64,000 bases of DNA from Gammaproteobacteria bacterium HGW-Gammaproteobacteria-11. Lineage in GTDB: Bacteria; Pseudomonadota; Gammaproteobacteria; Pseudomonadales; Pseudomonadaceae. Each line of letters begins with the position of its first letter. Position 1 is the stretch's first letter. The stretch lies in assembly GCA_002840055.1 (NCBI GenBank), contig PGZJ01000002.1, forward strand, positions 350,149 through 414,148, written 5' to 3'. The notes below the pieces were generated by a model. That model worked only from the letters and a program-made list of their open reading frames with translations. It did no database searches and was not told where the DNA came from. Below, piece by piece: positions 18,858 through 27,959 of the stretch. A program made the position numbers and the translations under genes.

Positions 18858-20915
18858 ATGACTGACAACAGGCTGCTGAAGAACTCGACCATCCTAGTTC
18901 CGGTTTTTGCCCCGGCGGTGATCGTCACACTGCTACTGGTTATCGGCACCATCAGTAATCCGACACTGGCCGGGGAAGCCTTCAGTGCCACGCTGGGCTA
19001 CATCACCAAAACCTTTGGCTGGTTCTATATGCTCGCGGTTGCCATCTTTCTGGTGTTTATCGTGCTGGTCGCCTTCAGCAAATGGGGACACATCAAGCTC
19101 GGCCCTGATCATTCCGAACCGCAATACAGCTTCCCGGCCTGGTTTGCCATGCTGTTCTCTGCCGGTTACGGCATTGCTCTGCTGTTCTTTGGCGTGGCGG
19201 AACCCGTGCTGCACTACGCGGCACCTCCGGCCGGTGCAGCTGAAACCGTGGATGCCGCCAAGCAGGCCATGCAGATTGCGTTTTTCCACTGGGGGTTTCA
19301 TATCTGGGCCATATACGGCCTGGTCGGCCTGGTGCTGGCCTACTTTGCCTTTCGTCATGGTCTGCCGCTGTCGATGCGTTCAGCCCTGTATCCGTTGATC
19401 GGCGACCGTATCTACGGCCCTATAGGTCATACCGTGGATGTCTTTGCCATTCTTGGCACCCTGTTTGGTATTGCCACGACCCTGGGGCTCTCGGTGTCAC
19501 AGATCAATGCCGGCCTGAATTACCTGTGGCCAAGCATACCGGTCGGGACCACAGTGCAAATCATTGCCATTGCCGCGATTACTGCACTGGCACTGATTTC
19601 GGTTCTGGCCGGACTCGACAAGGGGGTGAAAAATCTGTCGATCGTGAACATGGTATTGGCCGTGGCGCTGATGCTGTTCGTCTTCATCGTCGGACCGTCC
19701 ATCTTCATCCTTGAAACCTTTCTGCAGAATACCGGCAGTTATCTGAACAATATTGTCGAACGTACCTTCAATCTGCAGGCTTATACCCGCAGCGACTGGA
19801 TCGGCAACTGGACCCTGTTCATCTTTGGCTGGACCATTGCCTGGGCGCCCTTTGTTGGTCTGTTTATTGCCAAGATCAGCCGCGGTCGTACCATTCGCCA
19901 GTTTGTCGTGGGGGTCATGCTGGTACCGACGATTTTCACCTTTCTATGGTTCTCGATCTTTGGCGACACCGCGCTGCACCTGATCATGAATGAAGGCTAT
20001 ACCGCCTTGATCACCGAGGTGCAAAGCGACACGGCAATTGCGCTGTTCAAACTCTACGAGCGCCTGCCTCTGACCTCCATCGTGTCCTTTATCACCGTCA
20101 TCCTGATCATTACCTTCTTCGTCACGTCCTCGGACTCGGGCTCACTGGTAATTGACTCGCTGGCGTCCGGCGGATCCATGGCCACCCCAGCCTGGCAGCG
20201 TGCCTTCTGGTGCATTCTTGAGGGAGTGGTCGCCTCTGTGCTGCTGGTAGCGGGTGGCCTCGGCGCTTTGCAGACCATGACCATCGCCAGCGCCCTGCCC
20301 TTTGCCATCATCATGCTGATCGCCGCGATCGGCATGTGGCGGGCACTGATCATTGAGGGGCATCGCGACCAGAGCCTGCTGCACCACATGCAGGCCAGCC
20401 GACACAGCACGGGCAATCCGACCACGACATGGAAAAAGCGTCTGACCGGCATCATCAACTTTCCCGACCGCGCCTCGGTGGAGCGCTTTATCTCGGGAAC
20501 CGCACTGGAAGCCATGCAGGGTTTGAAACAGAGCCTGACAGAGCAGGGCTGGCCAACCGAAGTGCAGTACGACAGCGACCACAGCCGCGCCTACATAGAA
20601 GTGATCAAGACCGATCAGCTGGATTTCATCTATGAAGTACGCCTGCGCGAATATGCCCGTCCGAGCTTTGCCTTCCCGGAAATGAGCCGTTCAGGTTCCA
20701 GCGAGGAGCATTATTACCGGGCCGAAGTGTTTCTGCGGCGCGGCGGACAAACCTATGACGTCTATGGCTACGATCAGCAGGAAATTATTGGTGACATCCT
20801 CGATCACTTCGAGAAATACCTGCATTTCCTGCACATCAGCCCCGGCCAGTTGCCCTGGAACATGACCGAGCATGACGAGATGCTGCAGGAGGGTAGTGGC
20901 GAAGCCAAGGCCTGA
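18858..20915 (+). CDS. betT: BCCT family transporter (BetT-like)
   Basis: A 685-residue inner-membrane transporter with about twelve hydrophobic helices. Family motifs are visible: FFHWGFHIWAIYGLVG in the fifth helix region and FFVTSSDSGSLVIDSLASGG near helix ten. A soluble C-terminal tail of about 160 residues follows, the type that senses osmotic stress in BetT. It most likely takes up choline, betaine or a related quaternary amine with an ion gradient; symbol by similarity only. No bet catabolic genes are adjacent. Confidence 0.88.
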   Translation: MTDNRLLKNSTILVPVFAPAVIVTLLLVIGTISNPTLAGEAFSATLGYITKTFGWFYMLAVAIFLVFIVLVAFSKWGHIKLGPDHSEPQYSFPAWFAMLFSAGYGIALLFFGVAEPVLHYAAPPAGAAETVDAAKQAMQIAFFHWGFHIWAIYGLVGLVLAYFAFRHGLPLSMRSALYPLIGDRIYGPIGHTVDVFAILGTLFGIATTLGLSVSQINAGLNYLWPSIPVGTTVQIIAIAAITALALISVLAGLDKGVKNLSIVNMVLAVALMLFVFIVGPSIFILETFLQNTGSYLNNIVERTFNLQAYTRSDWIGNWTLFIFGWTIAWAPFVGLFIAKISRGRTIRQFVVGVMLVPTIFTFLWFSIFGDTALHLIMNEGYTALITEVQSDTAIALFKLYERLPLTSIVSFITVILIITFFVTSSDSGSLVIDSLASGGSMATPAWQRAFWCILEGVVASVLLVAGGLGALQTMTIASALPFAIIMLIAAIGMWRALIIEGHRDQSLLHHMQASRHSTGNPTTTWKKRLTGIINFPDRASVERFISGTALEAMQGLKQSLTEQGWPTEVQYDSDHSRAYIEVIKTDQLDFIYEVRLREYARPSFAFPEMSRSGSSEEHYYRAEVFLRRGGQTYDVYGYDQQEIIGDILDHFEKYLHFLHISPGQLPWNMTEHDEMLQEGSGEAKA

Positions 20916-20941
20916 GACCCAGGCTGACGCGTCATTACAAG

Positions 20942-20979
20942 CTGTCTGGCCGGGCACAATCAACTGCTCGGCCAGACAG
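20942..20979. terminator. Hairpin between convergent betT-like and yajG
   Basis: A 14-bp stem with a single G-T pair (CTGTCTGGCCGGGC 20942-20955 / GCTCGGCCAGACAG 20966-20979) and a 10-base loop, placed between two convergent genes. It could end transcription from both sides, though no clear T-run follows. Confidence 0.5.
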
Positions 20980-20991
20980 TCGTTCGGAAGC

Positions 20992-21573
20992 TTACTGCTG
21001 CAAAATCCGCGCGATCTCAGGATCCTTGAATACCCGTGTCAGGGCATCGCTCATGACCTCACTGACCAGACGCGTGTTGGTCTGCAGATTGGGCGCATAG
21101 CCAAAACGGTGCTGGGCCGATGCCCCATAACGCCCCTGATACTGCTGATTCAGGGAGCGCGCTTCAGCTGCAAAGGTGGCGCTGATATTGGCTTCGGTCA
21201 CATAGGTCGTGGCCGGTGACTGATAGCGCAAGTCAGCCAGACTCAGCGTCAGTCTGTTGGCATTCGGCGTACCCTCGGGCACCACATCGAAACCCAACTG
21301 CCGCAGCGCCTGCTCGGCCTGCTGACGCACCAACTGCAAAGCCTGATCATTGATAGTGATGCTACTGGAGTCCGGATAAATACCGCCGCGAGTACCCAGT
21401 ATTTTTGAGCTCCGGGTGTCCTGAACGGCCACAACCACAGGCTGCTGTCTCGCTACTGGGTTCAACGGGACCATTATCTGCGGCTGGACATTGAGTTGTT
21501 GGGGGCTGTGGGCACACCCCACAAGCACCAGTGCAACACCGGCGAGCACCCACGTGGCAAGACCTTTGAACAT
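20992..21573 (-). CDS. yajG: YajG family lipoprotein
   Basis: A 193-residue lipoprotein. Signal MFKGLATWVLAGVALVLVGC ends in a lipobox (Cys20). The body shows the YajG-type pattern PVVVAVQDTRSSKILGTRGG and the C-terminal LVSEVMSDALTRVFKDPEIARIL. The start at 21573 is chosen for CAGGAGAAGG just upstream and for the signal peptide; the frame is open further up. The function in the envelope is not established. Convergent with the betT-like gene. Confidence 0.85.
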   Translation of the reverse strand: MFKGLATWVLAGVALVLVGCAHSPQQLNVQPQIMVPLNPVARQQPVVVAVQDTRSSKILGTRGGIYPDSSSITINDQALQLVRQQAEQALRQLGFDVVPEGTPNANRLTLSLADLRYQSPATTYVTEANISATFAAEARSLNQQYQGRYGASAQHRFGYAPNLQTNTRLVSEVMSDALTRVFKDPEIARILQQ

Positions 21574-21744
21574 GTCACCTTCTCCTGAGGATTGAAAATC
21601 TGGCGTCCGGCTGATGCCGGTTGAACGCACATTTTGACTTGCCAAGCATACAGGGGTTCAACCCGCCTCGGCAGTTTTGCTGCTGTCATGCCTTTGCAAC
21701 ACGCACAGATCAAACTGACTCCCTAATCAAACGGGAGTCACGCC

Positions 21745-21984
21745 ATGTTTGCTCTGTGGAATCGTCGCCAGCGCCGCCTTCGCCACTTCGCCATGCTCGA
21801 TCAGCAAGGGCGCTGCCGGGCATTGTGGACCCTGCCCCATACCCCCGAACAGGGCACCTGGATTGAAGTGGTTGAGGCGGACCTGTCACTGCTAGGTAAA
21901 CAGCTGACTGAGCTGCCACCGGTGCTGAGCCTGTGCGCGGCGAGAGCCGCCCCGCTGTCAAGCCATCAGCAGCGCGCCGCCTGA
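21745..21984 (+). CDS. Conserved-looking small hypothetical protein
   Basis: A 79-residue basic protein (starts MFALWNRRQRRLRHFAMLD, then CRALW, GTWIEVVEADLSLLG). No signal peptide or membrane segment. A good ribosome site (GGGAG) lies 9 bases before the ATG, which together with the composition supports it as real. I recall similar short Arg-rich proteins near yajG in Pseudomonas, but do not know a function. Confidence 0.55.
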   Translation: MFALWNRRQRRLRHFAMLDQQGRCRALWTLPHTPEQGTWIEVVEADLSLLGKQLTELPPVLSLCAARAAPLSSHQQRAA

Positions 21985-21990
21985 CAGCGC

Positions 21991-22281
21991 TTACTTAGCG
22001 CCAGCGGCCTCCATGGCGGCTATATAGTCTTCGGCCTGGGCATGTTCACGCAGCACCTGCAGGAAACTGCGGCCCCGGGCATCCTTGGCATTCAGGTCAA
22101 AGCCCGCCGCGCGGAACAGCGTCAGGAAATGTTCAAAGTCATGGGCCCGCAGGCCACGGTAGGCACGGGTCAGAATATGTTGCTCAACCGATTCACCGGC
22201 ATACGGACGGGCCTCAAGAAAAGCCGCAATCTGCGCCTCTGTCATCGGCTCGCCAATCACCTTCTGCTTGTCTTTACGCAT
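21991..22281 (-). CDS. PA4642-family small protein
   Basis: A 96-residue soluble, mostly helical protein (MRKDKQKVIGEPMTEAQIAAFL, then AYRGLRAHDFEHFLTLFRAAGFDLNAKDARGRSFLQVL). The middle resembles an ankyrin-like helix pair. It matches the small conserved Pseudomonas family named after PA4642, which in P. aeruginosa lies a few genes from hpt-upp-uraA, as here. The start at 22281 is preceded by ACAGGTT; the frame is open further up. Function unknown. Confidence 0.7.
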   Translation of the reverse strand: MRKDKQKVIGEPMTEAQIAAFLEARPYAGESVEQHILTRAYRGLRAHDFEHFLTLFRAAGFDLNAKDARGRSFLQVLREHAQAEDYIAAMEAAGAK

Positions 22282-22382
22282 AACCTGTCTGTCCGCTTTA
22301 AGTTCAAATAATGAGCCGCCATTGTACTCAGCCTGCCCCTGGTTCACTAGGGAGGTACCGAAGAACTAACTGAGTTGGCGCC

Positions 22383-22871
22383 TCAACGCCCAACCGGGTC
22401 GGTATGGACATCAGTCCAGACCGTACCGTTACCGTAGAAACGCGCTTGAACATAGACAGGTCGCGACCCCTCGAGCAAGCGCAACAACAGCTCCAACTGA
22501 CCCACGGGCATGCTCATGTGCAAGGTCTGGCTAGGCGGATCAATACGCGCCGGTCTGGCTCTGACGCCGGGTTCGGTAAAGCTGATGCGGGCCTGGCGCA
22601 CAGGGCTGCCGTGGATCAGCGACTGACCGGCCAGGCGCATCCAGATACCTGAATCCTGCGAGCCCGGGGAGGTATTGGCACGGTACTCGGTACCCAGGGT
22701 CAGGCTGTAGTCCTCGACCTGAAACAGCATCTGATCGGGCTTATCCTGTCGCGCCCCGTGAAGGTCATCCGGCAAGGCCAGATCGTGCGGCAGCACGACC
22801 GGACTAGCCATAGGTGCACTACAGGCCAGGATCAGGAGTATGCTAAAAAGACCCTTGCTTCTGTACGTCAT
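22383..22871 (-). CDS. Hypothetical exported protein
   Basis: A 162-residue product with a signal peptide (MTYRSKGLFSILLILACSAPMA). There is a Cys in the hydrophobic part, but not in a clean lipobox, so either a lipoprotein or a soluble periplasmic protein is possible. The mature part looks beta-rich. No family recognised. It starts divergently from the SulP gene, whose ATG is 70 bp away. Confidence 0.6.
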   Translation of the reverse strand: MTYRSKGLFSILLILACSAPMASPVVLPHDLALPDDLHGARQDKPDQMLFQVEDYSLTLGTEYRANTSPGSQDSGIWMRLAGQSLIHGSPVRQARISFTEPGVRARPARIDPPSQTLHMSMPVGQLELLLRLLEGSRPVYVQARFYGNGTVWTDVHTDPVGR

Positions 22872-22940
22872 ACCGTCGCCCCAAGGATTGAAAAGTCTGT
22901 TGTGGCATCCACCCGCCTTGCTGTCAATTCAGGATTTACC

Positions 22941-24677
22941 ATGTCGAATTCGTCAGGCCGCTCATTCCCTCTGTTCACTGCCCTGCGCGCCAGCCTGAAG
23001 GACGGTTACAGCCTGAGCAAGGCACGCGGCGATCTTCTGGCGGGTATCACGGTCGGTATCATTGCCATTCCGCTGGGCATGGCCCTGGCCATTGCCGTCG
23101 GGGTTGCACCACAGCATGGCTTGTATACAGGCATTGTTGCCGGCCTGATCATTGCGCTGACAGGCGGCTCACGTTTCAATATTTCCGGCCCCACCGCCGC
23201 TTTTGTGGTCATTCTGCTACCGATCACCCAGCAACATGGCCTTGGCGGGCTGCTGCTGGTGACCGTCATGGCCGGGGTCATCCTCTTCTGTCTGGGTCTG
23301 GCACGGCTGGGCAATCTGATCCAGTTTGTGCCCTACCCGGTGGTCATGGGCTTCACCGCCGGTATCGGCATTGTCATTGCCACCCTGCAGATCACCGATT
23401 TTCTCGGTTTGCAGGGCGTGGGGCAGCATCAGCATTACCTCGAACAATGGCAGGCCATCAGCGCGGCCCTGCCAAGCATTCAGTGGGGCGACAGCCTGGT
23501 GGGCCTGAGTACGCTGGCGGTGCTGTTGCTGTGGCCACGCCTGACCACCAAGGTGCCGGGGCATCTGGTTGCCCTGCTGCTGGGCAGCCTGCTGGCCGCG
23601 CTGCTGCTGTGGCTGGACATTCCGGTGGCGATCCTGGGTTCACGCTTCAGCTACGAGCTGGAGGGCGTGGTGCATGCCGGCATACCGCCTTTTGCGCCAC
23701 ACTGGGTATTGCCATGGCGCCTGCCCGGTGGCGACGGTCAACCGCTGGCGGTGAGCTTTGCCTTGATTCGCGATCTGCTGCCATCGGCGTTGGCCGTCGC
23801 CATGCTGGGCGCCATCGAATCGCTGCTCTGCGCTCTGGTCGCCGACGGTATGGCCAATACCCGACATGACCCGAATGCCGAGCTCATGGGTCAGGGGCTG
23901 GGCAACATGCTGGTGCCGTTCTTTGGTGGCATAACGGCCACCGCCGCCATTGCCCGCACGGCCACCAGTGTGCGCGCCGGTGCCCATACGCCGCTGGCCG
24001 GCGTGATACATGCGCTGGTGATACTGCTGGCAGTGGTGCTGCTGGCCGACCTGTTTGCCTATTTGCCCATGGCCTCACTGGCGGCCATGTTGCTGGTGGT
24101 GGCCTGGAACATGAGCGAGGCGCCGCATGTCGCGCATATGCTGCGCATCGGACCCCGGCAGGATATCTGGGTATTGCTGATCTGCCTGGTACTGACGGTG
24201 CTGTTCGACATGGTGCTGGCAGTGGGAGTTGGCTTGCTGCTGGCCTCGGTCCTGTTCATCAAGCGCATGGCTGATCTCAGTCAGGGTAATAGAGTACCCA
24301 GGCAACTGCACAAGGCCCTCGCCGATCTGCCCGACAGCGTGGCCCTGTACCAGATCAATGGGCCGTTGTTCTTTGCCGCCGCCGACAAGGCCCTGCATGC
24401 CATGAGCACCTACGATGACGGCATCCGCTATCTGGCCATCGATATGCAGGCTGTGCCGAGCATGGATATGAGTGCGCTGGTGATATTCGAGAAAGCCCTG
24501 CATGACCTGCAGCGCCGGGGTATTCAGGTCTATCTGATCGGTGTGCGTGCCCAGGTGCGGCTAAAACTCAAGCGCGCCGGGGTCGGTGCAGAACGTCAGC
24601 GGCGGATTTTTGTCAGCAGCCCGGAAAAGGCCGCACAGCTGATCAACGGGCAACTGGCACAGCTTCAATCAGCCTGA
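22941..24677 (+). CDS. SulP family anion transporter with STAS domain
   Basis: A 578-residue inner-membrane protein. The SulP signature region is seen near the N-terminus (DLLAGITVGIIAIPLGMALAIAVGVAPQHGLYTG), followed by about 11-14 hydrophobic helices and a cytoplasmic STAS domain at about 455-560 (VALYQINGPLFFAAADKALHAM, LAIDMQAVPSMDMSALVIFEKAL). Members import sulfate, bicarbonate, dicarboxylates or other anions; the sequence does not tell which. The ATG at 22941 follows AGGATTTACC. The frame is open further upstream, but the extension overlaps the divergent exported-protein gene. Confidence 0.9.
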   Translation: MSNSSGRSFPLFTALRASLKDGYSLSKARGDLLAGITVGIIAIPLGMALAIAVGVAPQHGLYTGIVAGLIIALTGGSRFNISGPTAAFVVILLPITQQHGLGGLLLVTVMAGVILFCLGLARLGNLIQFVPYPVVMGFTAGIGIVIATLQITDFLGLQGVGQHQHYLEQWQAISAALPSIQWGDSLVGLSTLAVLLLWPRLTTKVPGHLVALLLGSLLAALLLWLDIPVAILGSRFSYELEGVVHAGIPPFAPHWVLPWRLPGGDGQPLAVSFALIRDLLPSALAVAMLGAIESLLCALVADGMANTRHDPNAELMGQGLGNMLVPFFGGITATAAIARTATSVRAGAHTPLAGVIHALVILLAVVLLADLFAYLPMASLAAMLLVVAWNMSEAPHVAHMLRIGPRQDIWVLLICLVLTVLFDMVLAVGVGLLLASVLFIKRMADLSQGNRVPRQLHKALADLPDSVALYQINGPLFFAAADKALHAMSTYDDGIRYLAIDMQAVPSMDMSALVIFEKALHDLQRRGIQVYLIGVRAQVRLKLKRAGVGAERQRRIFVSSPEKAAQLINGQLAQLQSA

Positions 24678-24690
24678 ACGCGGACAAGTC

Positions 24691-25248
24691 TCAGCCCTCG
24701 GGCAGGGCAAAGATGCCCGGTGCATTGCGCCAATAGCCTTTGTAATCCAGACCGAAGCCGAAGATGTAGCGATCCTCGACTTCCAGCCCGGTAAAGTCGG
24801 CACGCATGCCAGCATAGGCCTTGCGCCCATGTTGTTTATCCAGCAGAACCGCCGTCAGCACCTGCGCGGCGCCGGCAGCGCGGCAATACTCGACTATGGC
24901 CGCCAGGGTGTGGCCCTCATCGAGGATGTCGTCAATGATCAGTACAGTGCGGCCCTGCAACGCGTGCTCGGCCTGAACCTTCCAGACCAGCTCGCCACCG
25001 GACAAGGCATTGCGATAACGGCTGGCATGCAGATAACCCAGCTGCAGAGCAAAGGTCAATTTTGGCAGTAACTGCCCGGTCACCACCAGGCCGCCATTCA
25101 TCACGCAATACACCAGCGGGTCAGTATCCGTCAGGCTGGCATTGATCTCGGCAGCCATGCGATCCAGCGCCGCATGCAACTGTTGCGGGGTAAACAGACA
25201 GTCTGCTGCCGCCATGACCTGGTTGGCCTGCTGTGCATCAATCGTCAT
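24691..25248 (-). CDS. hpt: Hypoxanthine-guanine phosphoribosyltransferase
   Basis: A 185-residue type I phosphoribosyltransferase. The PRPP motif VLIIDDILDEGHTL (two Asp) and an N-terminal flexible-loop region (LVYCVMNGGLVVTGQLL) are present; the C-terminal FGFGLDYKGYWRNAPGIF fits purine PRTs. It salvages hypoxanthine/guanine to the nucleotides. The start at 25248 follows GGTGGAGTGGG. It is divergent from upp, as in P. aeruginosa where a similar gene flanks upp-uraA. Confidence 0.88.
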   Translation of the reverse strand: MTIDAQQANQVMAAADCLFTPQQLHAALDRMAAEINASLTDTDPLVYCVMNGGLVVTGQLLPKLTFALQLGYLHASRYRNALSGGELVWKVQAEHALQGRTVLIIDDILDEGHTLAAIVEYCRAAGAAQVLTAVLLDKQHGRKAYAGMRADFTGLEVEDRYIFGFGLDYKGYWRNAPGIFALPEG

Positions 25249-25397
25249 GGTCCCACTCCACCCGGTAGCTGAGAGTGGAAAACTACTGACCTGCACTGCC
25301 AAGTGCAAGTTTTGCGCTCATTTCTGCGGATGACCCGAGCGCTGCCTTGGTTTAACCTGTCGGAATTGTCCGCGCCCCGCATAAAGAGCTCACCACC

Positions 25398-26039
25398 ATG
25401 ACTGTCAAAGAAATCCGTCATCCGCTTATTCGCCACAAACTCGGCCTGATGCGCCGCGCCGAAATCAGCACCAAGAACTTTCGCGAACTGGCCCAGGAGG
25501 TCGCCGCCCTGCTGACCTACGAGGCGACCCAGGACCTACCGGTTGAGCCGGTGAGCATTGACGGCTGGTGTGGCAAGGTGGAGGTCGAGAAGCTCGCCGG
25601 CAAGAAAATCACCGTGGTACCGATATTGCGCGCCGGACTGGGCATGCTCGACGGCGTGCTCAGCCTGATCCCCAGCGCCAAGGTCAGCGTCATCGGTCTG
25701 GTACGCAACGAACAGACCCTGGAAGCAGACAGCTATCTGGAAAAGCTGGTCGGCGAACTGAACCAGCGCATGGCGCTGATCATTGACCCCATGCTGGCCA
25801 CCGGCGGCTCCATGGTCGCCACCATCGACATGCTGAAGAAAGCCGGAGCCCGTGAGATTCGCGCACTGGTACTGGTTGCCGCGCCAGAGGGGATTCGCCG
25901 GGTCACGGCGGCGCATCCGGATGTGACCATCTTTACCGCCTCGATTGACCAGCGCCTGAACGAGCACGGCTACATTATCCCCGGCCTGGGTGATGCCGGT
26001 GACAAGATCTTTGGTACCAAGCAGAAGGATGTCGACTGA
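25398..26039 (+). CDS. upp: Uracil phosphoribosyltransferase
   Basis: A 213-residue enzyme with the Upp N-terminus ([15 protein letters not shown]), [13 protein letters not shown], and the PRPP-binding [12 protein letters not shown] motif. It makes UMP from uracil and PRPP in the cytoplasm. Its stop overlaps the uraA start (TGATG), coupling salvage to uptake. Confidence 0.97.
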   Translation: MTVKEIRHPLIRHKLGLMRRAEISTKNFRELAQEVAALLTYEATQDLPVEPVSIDGWCGKVEVEKLAGKKITVVPILRAGLGMLDGVLSLIPSAKVSVIGLVRNEQTLEADSYLEKLVGELNQRMALIIDPMLATGGSMVATIDMLKKAGAREIRALVLVAAPEGIRRVTAAHPDVTIFTASIDQRLNEHGYIIPGLGDAGDKIFGTKQKDVD

Positions 26040-27289
26040 TGCAGGCACTGGACACCACCGGCTGGCGCAGTGCCCTGGCCGGCTCGCAAATGCTTTTTGT
26101 CGCCTTTGGCGCACTGGTGCTGATGCCCTTGCTGACCGGCATGGACCCCAGCGTCGCGCTCTTTACTGCCGGTATCGGCACCTTGATATTCCAGTTCACC
26201 ACCCAGCGCCAGGTGCCGGTTTTTCTCGCCTCCAGTTTCGCCTTTATCGCCCCCATCATGTACAGCAACCAGACCTGGGGACTGCCGGCCACCCTTGGCG
26301 GGCTGATGGTTGCGGGCTTGATGTACATACTCCTGAGCCTGTTGGTGCGCCTGCGCGGTCCGGGCTTTATTCAGCGGCTGCTGCCACCGGTCGTGGTCGG
26401 ACCCGTGATCATGGTGATCGGTCTTGGATTGGCCTCGGTCGCGGTCAACATGGCAATGGGCAAAACCGGCGACGGCAGCGCACAACTGGTCGACTATCCG
26501 CTGGCCGTTATCATTGCCCTGGCATCCCTCAGTACCACCATTGCGGTCGCGGTTTTCGCCCGTGGCCTGTTCCGGCTGGTGCCGATTCTGGCCGGGGTCC
26601 TGGTGGGTTACAGCCTGTCGTGGCTGCTCGGCATAGTCGATTTCAGTGCCGTTGGCAAAGCGCAGTGGCTGGCGGTACCGACCTTTGTCAGCCCGGAATT
26701 CAAGCTGGCGGCGATTCTCTTCATGATTCCGGTGGCCATTGCGCCCGCCATCGAGCATATCGGTGATGTGCTGGCCATCGGTTCGGTAACCGGCAAGGAC
26801 TATATCCGCAAGCCCGGGCTGCAGCGCACCCTGCTCGGCGATGGCCTGGCCACCACCGCCGCTGCCGCGCTCGGAGGACCGCCGAACACCACCTATTCGG
26901 AAGTTACCGGTGCCGTGATGCTGACCCGCAACTTCAATCCGCAGGTGATGATCTGGGCCGCCTGTTTTGCCATCGGCCTGGCCTTTATCGACAAGTTCGG
27001 TGCCGTGCTGCTAAGCATGCCGGTGCCGGTCATGGGTGGCATTCTGTGTCTGTTGTTCGGTTCCATTGCCGTGGTTGGCATGAACACCCTGGTGCGCCAT
27101 CAGGTTGATCTGTCGGAAGCGCGCAACCTGTGCATCGTCTCGGTAACCCTGGTGTTCGGCATCGGCGGCCTGCTGATCGGCAACCAGAGTTTCAGTCTGC
27201 AGGGCATCAGCCTGTGTGGCGTGGTGGCTATCCTGCTCAACGTGATTCTGCCGCAGAGCATGGCTGACAAACCCGAAACGGCTGCCTGA
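26039..27289 (+). CDS. uraA: Uracil/xanthine permease (NCS2 family)
   Basis: A 416-residue membrane protein with about 14 hydrophobic segments. The NCS2 patterns are visible: QMLFVAFGALVLMPLLTG, IAPAIEHIGDVLAIG (conserved Glu in helix 8) and the GGPPNTTYSEVTGAV motif (helix 10). It is a proton-coupled uracil importer by family and by its overlap with upp. Full length for the family. Convergent with the pilin operon, with only 8 bp between the stops. Confidence 0.94.
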   Translation: MQALDTTGWRSALAGSQMLFVAFGALVLMPLLTGMDPSVALFTAGIGTLIFQFTTQRQVPVFLASSFAFIAPIMYSNQTWGLPATLGGLMVAGLMYILLSLLVRLRGPGFIQRLLPPVVVGPVIMVIGLGLASVAVNMAMGKTGDGSAQLVDYPLAVIIALASLSTTIAVAVFARGLFRLVPILAGVLVGYSLSWLLGIVDFSAVGKAQWLAVPTFVSPEFKLAAILFMIPVAIAPAIEHIGDVLAIGSVTGKDYIRKPGLQRTLLGDGLATTAAAALGGPPNTTYSEVTGAVMLTRNFNPQVMIWAACFAIGLAFIDKFGAVLLSMPVPVMGGILCLLFGSIAVVGMNTLVRHQVDLSEARNLCIVSVTLVFGIGGLLIGNQSFSLQGISLCGVVAILLNVILPQSMADKPETAA

Positions 27290-27297
27290 GTTGCGGC

Positions 27298-27687
27298 CTA
27301 CCAGCAGCGCGCATCCGCCGGCAGGCGCTGCCCAAGATGGTCAAGCTGGTAGTAGTTACAAGGGTCGTCCTGCATCAGCCCACCCGCCACTGCGCGGGCA
27401 CTGAGTCGATAACTGTGCTGGTCAAATTCCAGCGCTATTTGAAACAGCGCCTTGCCCTTGCGTGGACTTTGCTGATGCAGACCGGCTACCGCCGTGTAGG
27501 CGCCCTGCAGGGCACGCTGACGCTCAAGCTGCTGGGCGTTTTCCAGCAACAGCCCTGCGACCTCCGTGCGTCGCCCCTTGCGCTGATGCTCCTGGTAGGC
27601 AGGCAAGGCCAGGGTCAATAACAACGCCGCAATCAGCAGCACCACCAGCAGCTCGATCAGCGTAAATGCCGTTACCGCTGCCCTCAT
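27298..27687 (-). CDS. pilE: Type IV minor pilin, PilE-like
   Basis: A 129-residue prepilin with a very short leader and the classic helix FTLIELLVVLLIAALLLTLALPAYQEHQRKGRRTEV. The C-terminal part has one Cys pair (DDPCNYYQLD ... DARCW), as in PilE. The residue before the mature Phe is Ala (VTA/FTLIE), not the usual Gly. The ATG at 27687 overlaps the stop of the preceding small gene (ATGA); the upstream TTG is less likely. Last gene of the minor pilin operon, which primes pilus assembly at the inner membrane. Confidence 0.87.
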   Translation of the reverse strand: MRAAVTAFTLIELLVVLLIAALLLTLALPAYQEHQRKGRRTEVAGLLLENAQQLERQRALQGAYTAVAGLHQQSPRKGKALFQIALEFDQHSYRLSARAVAGGLMQDDPCNYYQLDHLGQRLPADARCW

Positions 27688-27959
27688 CGTACTTGCCGCC
27701 AGAGTACGCGGGTCAGACCGCAATCGGCATGGATCACCAGCTTGAGCTCGCCGCTAACCCGTGGGATCGCCAGCTCTCTATCGGCACAGGCATCCTCTTC
27801 AGCGTCTGCTGCCTGCCCATGGATCTGCACACTGACGACCTGTCCGGTCTCCACGGGTCGCTGAGAACCCGCCGCGCTGTCTGTGGCTAACGCAGGCAGT
27901 GCCAGAGCAACGAGATAAAAGCCCAACAGGCAGCGACGCTTACCTGGGTTGAAGTTCAT
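27684..27959 (-). CDS. Small exported protein within the minor-pilin operon
   Basis: A 91-residue product with a signal peptide (KRRCLLGFYLVALALPALA, cleavage after about residue 25) and a short mature part with two cysteines (EEDACADRELAIPR ... IHADCGLTRVLW) that could form a disulfide. It overlaps the pilX 3' end by 20 bp and the pilE start by ATGA. In P. aeruginosa this slot holds pilY1 and pilY2; the size and position make a PilY2-like role conceivable, but I see no motif that proves it. Confidence 0.65.
   Translation of the reverse strand: MNFNPGKRRCLLGFYLVALALPALATDSAAGSQRPVETGQVVSVQIHGQAADAEEDACADRELAIPRVSGELKLVIHADCGLTRVLWRQVR

Noticed and set aside
25970..26758. Minus-strand frame opposite uraA, rich in charged residues
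   Set aside because: Mirror of membrane-protein codons gives a His/Gln/Arg-rich nonsense protein; overlaps upp and uraA.
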